Position numbers and translations under genes: made by a program. From DAOUET01 sp034430155 (GTDB lineage Bacteria; Chloroflexota; Anaerolineae; Anaerolineales; UBA4823), in the NCBI GenBank assembly GCA_034430155.1, contig DAOUET010000038.1:1-5295 (forward strand): 5,295 bases of DNA. Direction: 5' to 3'. Below the pieces are notes generated by a model, which saw nothing but the letters and a program-made list of their open reading frames with translations, was not told the origin of the DNA and did no database searches. This document shows, in pieces, positions 1 through 5,295 of the stretch (the first letter of the stretch is position 1; each line of letters starts with the position of its first letter).

Positions 1-18
1 AAGAAATAACCGCTGGTT

Positions 19-24
19 GAAGGG
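19..24 (+). promoter_or_regulatory. Ribosome-binding site before ATG at 32
   Basis: The purine-rich stretch GAAGGG sits 7 bases before an ATG at 32-34, a good Shine-Dalgarno arrangement. It matters because this ATG is not in the frame of the long membrane-protein reading frame that follows: it reads MNTQNQ and then runs to a stop at 197-199. A strong start feeding the wrong frame is one of two signs that the first gene is frameshifted. Confidence 0.5.
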
Positions 25-72
25 AAAAAACATGAACACGCAAAATCAAATTCTCTTCCCCATTCTAACCTT

Positions 73-837
73 GTGCCATCTGGGCAGCACAATATCCCTC
101 ACCATGGCCCTGATCTCTCCTCCGGCACCGCTGGCTGCCAACCCACTGGCGTGGTGTATATCTATTCCTATCACCAGTTCGACAAGCCAGTGGTCTTGAA
201 TGTGGCAGAAGAAATCGCCAAAGCTCCCCCGCCAGGACCGATGAGCAAGCTGTTCCCGGAAGAAGTGCGCCAGGAGGCGGCATGCCGCTACCAGCGAGCC
301 TTGTCAAACCAGGATCGCTGTTCTCAGGTTGGAAAAGCCTGGGTCGGTTCGGTGCTTGCCAGCCTGGTATTGCTGATCCTGTTCTCGATCAGAAATCCAA
401 GGGGATGGATCTTTTGGCTGCCGGTTATGATCATTCTGGGACCGCTGGGGATGCTGGTCTGGCTGATCGCGGAGCACAAGCAGAAAGCAAGCTCCTGTCA
501 AGCTGCCCTGATTGAAGCAATTGGGCATATCCCCCCCATCGCGGTGGCCTATATGGTGATACTGGCTGTGTTTATCCTGGTTCCTCAAGCACAATCCAGC
601 GGGCCTCTACAGATCCTGTTCATCTTCGTCTTGCCGTTGTTGTTGGGATGGCTGTTCATCCAGGCATCGTCTGCAGCGCGGTCAATGAAATCGTTTGCTT
701 CCACCGCTGGACTCGATCCGGTCTATCCGCTGGCTGTAGGGGCAGCTTGGTGTAGGGGCGGGTCTGGCGGGTCTGGCAATAGGCAGTCGAAAAGCGCTTC
801 TGAGATTCAGTTTGTTTCCTCAACTTCTACAGAGTGA
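73..837 (+). CDS. Hypothetical multi-pass membrane protein, probably frameshifted at both ends
   Basis: I do not recognise a characterised family. From the GTG at 73 this frame gives 254 residues: a His/Pro/Gly-rich start (1-25), a soluble stretch with YIYSYHQFDKPVVLN (about 29-43) and PGPMSKLFPEEVRQEAACRY (about 54-73), then four hydrophobic segments at about 88-106, 111-133, 153-172 and 178-197. The GTG has no Shine-Dalgarno, and the frame is open back to a TAA at 7-9. The good site with ATG at 32 is in another frame. An in-frame ATG at 241 is possible, but the residues before it look like real protein. The last 30 residues (WCRGGSGGSGNRQSK onward) are low-complexity Gly/Ser, unlike the rest, whereas the next frame gives a smooth hydrophobic continuation to a TAA at 872-874. 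I infer a protein of roughly 280 residues split by two single-base shifts, from sequencing error or decay. The membrane location is well supported; the function is unknown. Confidence 0.6.
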   Translation: MPSGQHNIPHHGPDLSSGTAGCQPTGVVYIYSYHQFDKPVVLNVAEEIAKAPPPGPMSKLFPEEVRQEAACRYQRALSNQDRCSQVGKAWVGSVLASLVLLILFSIRNPRGWIFWLPVMIILGPLGMLVWLIAEHKQKASSCQAALIEAIGHIPPIAVAYMVILAVFILVPQAQSSGPLQILFIFVLPLLLGWLFIQASSAARSMKSFASTAGLDPVYPLAVGAAWCRGGSGGSGNRQSKSASEIQFVSSTSTE

Positions 838-874
838 AAAACCTCCTGGATTGGCTTATAAGTTGCTTCGATAA
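743..874 (+). pseudogene. Probable true C-terminal tail of the membrane protein, in the next frame
   Basis: Reading one frame over from about the GGGG run at 739-742 gives QLGVGAGLAGLAIGSRK, then a Leu-rich amphipathic tail ending AYKLLR and TAA at 872-874. The small-residue GxxxG-like pattern follows naturally from DPVYPLAVG in the upstream frame and would form a fifth membrane helix. Removing one G from the GGGG run joins the two frames exactly. This is an inference from protein character only: no homologue was aligned. Confidence 0.4.
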
Positions 875-1040
875 AACGAGCCATGATGCCAGAGTAACGC
901 TCGGGGTCTCGAGCCTCGCCGTTCACCCGCCCTCGCAGCGCCAGGCAGGCGATCACGTCCGACATGACCTCCCTGGCGATCCGTGGCGGGGTCACCATCA
1001 GGTACAGGCGGCTGGTAAGCACATCTGGAAGAGTTTCCAT
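807..1040 (-). CDS. Short hypothetical protein, possible remnant of a longer gene
   Basis: This 77-residue reading frame starts METLPDVLTSRLYLMVTPPRIAREV, continues MSDVIACLALRGRV, and ends in a charged tail (RDPERYSGIMARFIEATYKPIQ, then EVEETN). Codons in the middle (GAC GTG ATC GCC TGC CTG GCG CTG) favour G or C at the third base, which suggests real coding. The start has the look of the N-terminus of a nucleotide-binding or recombination-type ATPase, but no Walker A motif is present, so I name no function. It could be such a gene with its middle deleted, or a genuine small protein. There is no clear Shine-Dalgarno before the ATG. A weak promoter match (TTGTGC, 17 bases, TAAATT on this strand, 1075 down to 1047) would start a transcript close to the ATG. 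It overlaps the 3' end of the convergent membrane-protein gene by 31 bases, or 68 if that gene ends at 874. Confidence 0.4.
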   Translation of the reverse strand: METLPDVLTSRLYLMVTPPRIAREVMSDVIACLALRGRVNGEARDPERYSGIMARFIEATYKPIQEVFHSVEVEETN

Positions 1041-1063
1041 AGCCCCAATTTAGCGCAAGGGAA

Positions 1064-1113
1064 TACCCCGCACAATCCCACATTAGGGGATTTTGGGTGT
1101 ATTTTTCGGGGTA
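1064..1113. repeat. Nested inverted repeats
   Basis: The outer arms TACCCCG (1064-1070) and CGGGGTA (1107-1113) are perfect complements. Between them lies an inner pair, AATCCC (1074-1079) and GGGATT (1087-1092), with a 7-base loop. There is no T-tract directly after, so this is not a classical terminator. It lies 24 bases upstream of the minus-strand ATG and overlaps that gene's possible promoter, so an operator or a leader structure is conceivable. Short arms like these can also arise by chance. Confidence 0.3.
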
Positions 1114-1298
1114 ACCCAGAAGGTGTACCAGGTATGGGGGTCCAAATGGGTTCCAGGTGGATAGATGCGTACGCCTCTGATTTGCACAGTGGTTTTTGTA
1201 TTGAGAGCGATCGATGATCTCTGTCTGTCGCCTGGTGCATTCCCCCTCTTGGATTGGTACAGACCCCAATCCCACTGGTTTATAATCACTGGTCTGAG

Positions 1299-1319
1299 GG
1301 TTTACACCTTTTGTAAACC
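1299..1319. promoter_or_regulatory. 21-base palindrome, candidate operator
   Basis: GGTTTACA (1299-1306) and TGTAAACC (1312-1319) form a perfect 8-base inverted repeat around a 5-base centre, CCTTT. No T-run follows on either strand, which argues against an intrinsic terminator. The size and symmetry fit the binding site of a dimeric regulator of the TetR, GntR or LacI kind, but the regulator cannot be named. It lies 273 bases upstream of the glucan synthase start and 259 bases upstream of the minus-strand start, so it could serve either. Confidence 0.4.
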
Positions 1320-1553
1320 GGGGTAGCAACTTAATTGGGTGCACCGCGGGCGTATAAGTACGACCCTATCAGGAAACCTTGACCAGATATTCGCTCGATT
1401 TGTGGAGCAATCGTTTGTGTCGCTCGGGTGAAATCGAACTGATGCCGCCTATAATATGCCACCGCGATTTATCTTTATTCAGTAACACCAAAGCACGGTA
1501 TACTGAGAGCCGTTGGGCGGGGCTTCCCATGCAATGAAACCCATCGCAAAGCC

Positions 1554-1559
1554 TATAAT
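1554..1559 (+). promoter_or_regulatory. Possible -10 box of the glucan synthase gene
   Basis: TATAAT lies 32 bases before the GTG start and would place a transcript start near 1566, giving a 5' leader of about 26 bases that includes the ribosome-binding site. No convincing -35 hexamer lies 16-18 bases upstream, so the call rests on the -10 match and position alone. The nine bases GCCTATAAT also occur at 1447-1455. Confidence 0.25.
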
Positions 1560-1582
1560 CTTAAGTCCGTTCGGAGTAGATT

Positions 1583-1587
1583 GGAAG
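1583..1587 (+). promoter_or_regulatory. Ribosome-binding site deciding the GTG start at 1592
   Basis: GGAAG lies 4 bases before the GTG at 1592-1594. The spacing is tight but workable. An in-frame TAG at 1577-1579 rules out any start further upstream, and this is the first start codon after it. The residues straight after the GTG form a well-patterned beta-strand and helix, which supports using this start instead of the ATGs near 1712-1721. Confidence 0.5.
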
Positions 1588-1591
1588 AAAA

Positions 1592-4500
1592 GTGGATACA
1601 GGTGTACTGATTGGATTTTATGCAAAACAAGATGAAGCTCGGGCAGCCCTGAGGGAGCTATACCGACGCGGCTATCGCCGGGTTGCATTGGTGAGCAAGT
1701 CCGCAGATGGAATGCTACATATGTATGACCCCTTCCTCTGGCGGCGTGCTCTGGGAATAATAATTGCAGCGCTCGTGGTTGGAGGCCTGGTTGGCGTCGC
1801 ATACCACATTCTTCAAATGCCAGAGTCGTTTCCGCGCGCAAGCGTTACAGGTGTGATACTTGTTTTCATCAGTGGTATGATCGGCGCTTTTATCGCTGGT
1901 GTATGCATACGACGGTCGAAGTACGGCGTCGAACGAAAATTTATTGCCGATCATTCCCGAACGTTGGTCTCCGAAGAGACCGTACTTATCCTGCAAACAC
2001 CCATAGCAAGATTACGGTTTCCGGTAAAAATCCTGCGAGAGGGTGGCGAGATTTCACCCGCCATCTTTCTATTGCACCCGAAGCGTGATATTTCAACGAA
2101 CGGTTTGCGAAAGGCAGTTGCGCTGCTTTCCTTAGCGCAAATCCAGGAGCACGCCCAACACCTGGCAACGGAGCACCAGATCGAACAGAAGCCGCAGCGC
2201 AATACCGATCTTCTCAAGCGGCTCGAAAACGCCCGCGTGTGGGTACACCAGGCATGTGCGGATCTCTCCGAAACGAGTCGACTGGAAAAAAGCACGCCCC
2301 CAATCGCTGAATGGATCCTTGATAACGAGTACATCATCGAGAGCAATGTCCGGGATGTCCAGATAAACCTTCCCCTGCGCTTCTACCGGGAGCTACCGGT
2401 GCTCGCCAATGAGCCCTGCAAGGGCTTGCCGCGCGTCTTTGGCATAGCCCAGGAACTCGTGTCTCATATCGACTTACGTCTGGATCAGGAGAATATCCTT
2501 GCGTTTCTCGAAGCCTACCAGTCCAAAAGCAAGCTATCGATTGGTGAGCTCTGGGCTATTCCCCAAATGTTACGCATCGCATTGATCGAAAGCGTACAAG
2601 GTCTGGCTACACGCGCTTTGACGGAGATGCGGGATCGTGAGCTGGCTGACCTATGGGCGAACCGGCTTATCACGGTCAACCGGCAAGATCCACCCCAACT
2701 CTTTGCGATCATGGCAGAGCTTACCAAGACCCAACCCAGACCAAGTCCCTATTTCGCTTCTCAATTGATCGACCACCTCTACGATGAGGAAGCCGCCCTG
2801 GTGCCAGTTCAAAGCTGGTTGGAGCGCACCTACTCCAGGCTTTTGACCGATCTCAACCTGCGTGAGCAAAACCGCCAGGCAAGGGATCAAATCACGATTG
2901 GCAATGCATTCACAAGTTTGCGGTATCTTGACCTGTTGGATTGGAGAAAAATCTTCGAACGCCTCAGCCATGTGGAGCAAATGCTTCGATTGGACCCAGC
3001 CGGCGTGTATCCCAAGATGGAATTCGATACACGCAATCGCTATCGCCAGGCGGTTGAAGAGCTCGCTCGTGGATCTAATTGCACAGAAGATCTGGTCGCA
3101 CAACAAGCTATCCAGATGGCAAAGCAAGCTGCGCTTGAAAATCTCGGGGATGAACGCCGGTTTCACGTTGGCGCCTACCTAATTGGTGACGGAAGAGGGG
3201 AGCTCGTGCGTTTCCTTGGCTGCAAGGAAGTGCCCCGCTACCATTTGCTACACTGGTTATACCATCACCATTCTTTAGTCTACTTTTCTGGTATCAGCTT
3301 TCTTATGGCGATATTTATCACCCTGATCGCCTGGCTTGGCTTGCATGCCCTCCCAATGGTGGGTCAACTATCCATCATCCTCCTTTCATTAATCCCCGCT
3401 AGCCAACTCACACTCGATGTTCTGAACTATATGATCACCCGGTTGCTGCCTCCTCGCACCCTTCCAAGGATGGATTTTAAGGATACCGGGATTCCTGATG
3501 ATTTTCGAACGCTGGTCGTTATCCCGGACTTATTGATGGAAATGGAAACAATCCGGGCAATGGTGGAGAAGCTGGAGATCCGCTACCTGGCGAATAATGA
3601 AGACAATTTATTATTCAGTCTCTTTACGGACTATACCGACTCGGATCAAGCGCATCGTGAAGAGGATGATAGACTGCTCCAGAGTGCAATTGCACAGATT
3701 GAAGCTCTCAACCATCGCTACGGTGGTGAACGGTTTTACCTATTCCATCGCGAGCGCGTATGGAGTGAATCTGAGCAAAAATACATCGGCTGGGAGCGCA
3801 AACGCGGAAAACTGGAGGAGCTTAACCGGCTCATTTCTGGAATGCAGCCTCAAGATGCCGAACGTTTGGTATATGTTGGCGATCCAGAGCGCTTGTATAA
3901 TGTGAGGTTTGTCATCACCTTGGACAGCGACACACAACTACCTCTAGGTACTGCCCGTAAGATGATTGAGACCTTGGCACACCCCTTGAATCAACCCCGC
4001 TTTGATGCCGAAGGCAGAATCCTAGAAGGCTCTTATACGATCATCCAACCCCGTGTGACTCCTTCTCTGCCAAGCACCAGCGCCTCCCTTTTCAGCCGAC
4101 TCTTCTCAGATGCGGTAGGAATTGACCCTTACACGAAAGCTGTTTCAGATGTCAATCAGGATTTGACCGGTGAAGGCTCCTACCAGGGTAAGGGTATCTA
4201 TGACGTGCGTGCTTTCAGCCGGGTGCTCACCGGACGGTTTCCTGAAGAGTGGTTGCTAAGCCACGATTTGATTGAAGGTGCGCATGTTCGAGTAGGGCTA
4301 GCCAGCGATATTGAGCTCATTGATGAGTTTCCACGGGATTACCTGAGCTATACCAACCGGCAGCATCGTTGGATGCGCGGCGATTGGCAGATCGCGGATT
4401 GGCTCTGGTCGCCTGTTCCCCTACCGGATCGCAAACGCGGACCAAACCAACTCTCTTGGTACAATCGTTGGAAGATATTCGACAACCTGCGCCGTAGCCT

Positions 4501-5295
4501 GGTACCCCCAGCCAGTCTAGGTTTGCTGATGGCTTCCTGGCTGACCGCACCCCAGATTGGATGGATCTCTAGCCTGGTGGTCGCCATTCAGTTTCTTTTC
4601 CAGCCCTTGGCGCAACCCTTCACCTGGGCGACCTCCCCACATGGGTTGAAAAACTTCTCATTATCTAAAGTTGCGCACGATCTCCTGTTGGCGGTTGTGA
4701 AGGCTGCGCTGCTTCCACATCAGGCCGGTTTGGCTTTGGATGCAATTCTGCGGGTTTGGTATCGCCGCCTAATATCTCACCGGGGGTTGCTCGAGTGGAC
4801 CTCGGTTCAGGTGATTCGGTGGAGCGCCCCGGATCGGCTGCCGATATTCTTTATTATCATGGGTATATCGAGCATACTCAGCGGAATCGTAGGATGGGCG
4901 GTGTGGCGCTGGATGCCAGCCAACCTTGCGGTAGCCAGCCCATGGCTCGCGTTGTGGTTCCTATCACCCCTGGTCGGTTGGCTCTTGAATCTTCGACCAC
5001 AGACAAAGCCAAAGCAACTCCTGATACCAGATAAGGATTTGCTTTTCCTGAGGCAGGTTGCCCGACGAACCTGGCGTTATTTCTCCGACTTTGTTAATAA
5101 TGAATCTGCTTGGCTTCCACCTGACAACTACCAGGTATCTCATCAGAATCGATTGGCGATGCGTACCAGCCCGACAAACATCGGCCTCTGGCTGCTCAGC
5201 GCGCTGTCAGCGCATGATTTCGGGTACCTCACAGTCGATCAGGTGGTCGAAAAGCTGACCCATACCATGGAGACGATCGATAAGCTGGAACGCTA
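1592..5295 (+). CDS. ndvB: Cyclic beta-1,2-glucan synthase, NdvB/ChvB type (N-terminal part, runs off window)
   Basis: Seen: 1234 uninterrupted codons. Residues 1-165 hold two beta-alpha-beta units around a membrane hairpin (about 53-74, 85-106). The NdvB N-terminal region follows, with AEWILDN (239-245), FYRELP (264-269) and GELWAIP (318-324). Two helices (about 560-584, 590-612) lead into the GT84 glucosyltransferase: ERKRGKLEELN (735-745), the UDP/metal-binding DSD (778-780), QPRVTPSLP (819-827), GEGSYQGKGIYD (860-871), likely base D892 in SHDLIEG, and QHRWMRGDW (924-932). More helices follow (about 970-1010, 1083-1105, 1111-1131) around LLPHQAGLALDA (1040-1051). The central glycoamylase-like domain then begins (TSPTNIG 1192-1198) and is cut by the window edge. 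Known: family members make beta-1,2-glucan from UDP-glucose at the inner membrane, a central domain cyclises it, and a GH94 phosphorylase domain controls chain length. Inferred: an active glucosyltransferase; the GH94 part is unseen. Usual length is about 2,800 residues. Confidence 0.93.
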   Translation, partial: MDTGVLIGFYAKQDEARAALRELYRRGYRRVALVSKSADGMLHMYDPFLWRRALGIIIAALVVGGLVGVAYHILQMPESFPRASVTGVILVFISGMIGAFIAGVCIRRSKYGVERKFIADHSRTLVSEETVLILQTPIARLRFPVKILREGGEISPAIFLLHPKRDISTNGLRKAVALLSLAQIQEHAQHLATEHQIEQKPQRNTDLLKRLENARVWVHQACADLSETSRLEKSTPPIAEWILDNEYIIESNVRDVQINLPLRFYRELPVLANEPCKGLPRVFGIAQELVSHIDLRLDQENILAFLEAYQSKSKLSIGELWAIPQMLRIALIESVQGLATRALTEMRDRELADLWANRLITVNRQDPPQLFAIMAELTKTQPRPSPYFASQLIDHLYDEEAALVPVQSWLERTYSRLLTDLNLREQNRQARDQITIGNAFTSLRYLDLLDWRKIFERLSHVEQMLRLDPAGVYPKMEFDTRNRYRQAVEELARGSNCTEDLVAQQAIQMAKQAALENLGDERRFHVGAYLIGDGRGELVRFLGCKEVPRYHLLHWLYHHHSLVYFSGISFLMAIFITLIAWLGLHALPMVGQLSIILLSLIPASQLTLDVLNYMITRLLPPRTLPRMDFKDTGIPDDFRTLVVIPDLLMEMETIRAMVEKLEIRYLANNEDNLLFSLFTDYTDSDQAHREEDDRLLQSAIAQIEALNHRYGGERFYLFHRERVWSESEQKYIGWERKRGKLEELNRLISGMQPQDAERLVYVGDPERLYNVRFVITLDSDTQLPLGTARKMIETLAHPLNQPRFDAEGRILEGSYTIIQPRVTPSLPSTSASLFSRLFSDAVGIDPYTKAVSDVNQDLTGEGSYQGKGIYDVRAFSRVLTGRFPEEWLLSHDLIEGAHVRVGLASDIELIDEFPRDYLSYTNRQHRWMRGDWQIADWLWSPVPLPDRKRGPNQLSWYNRWKIFDNLRRSLVPPASLGLLMASWLTAPQIGWISSLVVAIQFLFQPLAQPFTWATSPHGLKNFSLSKVAHDLLLAVVKAALLPHQAGLALDAILRVWYRRLISHRGLLEWTSVQVIRWSAPDRLPIFFIIMGISSILSGIVGWAVWRWMPANLAVASPWLALWFLSPLVGWLLNLRPQTKPKQLLIPDKDLLFLRQVARRTWRYFSDFVNNESAWLPPDNYQVSHQNRLAMRTSPTNIGLWLLSALSAHDFGYLTVDQVVEKLTHTMETIDKLER

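Larger units (their letters stand above)
1041..1591. other. Divergent intergenic region of about 550 bases
   Basis: No reading frame here looks like protein: the frames that stay open are rich in Trp, Cys, Pro and His without hydrophobic periodicity. The interval separates the start of the minus-strand ORF from the start of the glucan synthase gene, so it should hold the promoters of both. It contains the palindrome at 1299-1319, the nested inverted repeats at 1064-1113, three TATAAT boxes (1281, 1450, 1554) without good -35 partners, and an 8-base palindrome GGTGCACC at 1339-1346. I found no tRNA, no convincing riboswitch and no terminator with a T-tract. Confidence 0.6.

Noticed and set aside
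17..199. 60-residue reading frame beginning at a TTG at 17 as a separate leader or small membrane protein
   Set aside because: Its sequence after the first few codons is rich in Pro, Ser and Thr and overlaps the more protein-like frame 1. It is better explained as the correct start of the first gene followed by a frameshift.
1299..1319. The 1299-1319 hairpin as an intrinsic terminator
   Set aside because: Neither flank has a run of T: the plus strand continues GGGGTAGC and the minus strand continues CTCAGACC.
856..1344. 162-residue minus-strand reading frame over the intergenic region
   Set aside because: Its residues are rich in Pro, Arg, Cys and Trp without any domain pattern. It runs antiparallel through the better-supported 807-1040 ORF in another frame, so it is a shadow.
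1331..1460. Possible tRNA around 1340-1450, prompted by TTCGATTT on the minus strand and several short stems
   Set aside because: No acceptor stem pairs across the region, the T-loop-like bases do not match GGTTCGAATCC, and no anticodon arm is present.
1951..3166. Several minus-strand reading frames opposite the glucan synthase (for example 1951-2346 and 2651-3166)
   Set aside because: They lie wholly inside a recognised gene on the other strand and show no family motifs. Long antisense frames are expected from its codon bias.
1..5295. CRISPR arrays, insertion-sequence ends, toxin-antitoxin or defence genes
   Set aside because: No repeated spacer pattern, no transposase motifs and no paired small genes were seen in either strand.

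Overview
The window holds most of one large, recognisable gene and a smaller, less certain set upstream of it. Codon use, moderate GC content and the style of the proteins fit a free-living bacterium. The architecture of the large protein reminds me of Chloroflexota (Anaerolineae-like), but that is an impression from memory and not demonstrated here.

Layout. Positions 32-874 (+) encode a membrane protein with four clear hydrophobic segments. Its best reading frame appears to be entered and left through frameshifts: the only good ribosome-binding site and ATG lie in another frame, and the C-terminal tail makes more sense one frame over. Positions 807-1040 (-) hold a short ORF, tail to tail with the first gene. 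It has coding-like codon use but no firm family, and it may be the remnant of a longer gene. Positions 1041-1591 form a gene-free divergent interval with an 8-bp-stem palindrome (1299-1319), a nested pair of inverted repeats (1064-1113) and weak promoter-like boxes. Position 1592 to the window edge (+) is the first 1234 codons of a cyclic beta-1,2-glucan synthase (NdvB/ChvB type). It contains the conserved N-terminal region, the complete GT84 glucosyltransferase domain with its catalytic motifs intact, the following membrane segments, and the start of the central glycoamylase-like domain. The C-terminal phosphorylase (GH94) region expected in this family would lie beyond the window.

The glucan synthase would use UDP-glucose at the inner membrane to build a beta-1,2-glucan that is then cyclised and exported. 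Nothing in the sequence ties the two upstream genes to that process, and the frameshifted membrane protein has no assignable function. The most notable point about the synthase is an N-terminal extension of about 165 residues. It looks like two beta-alpha-beta units flanking a two-helix, glycine-rich membrane hairpin, placed before the usual NdvB N-terminal region. I see no RNA gene, CRISPR array, insertion sequence or defence system.
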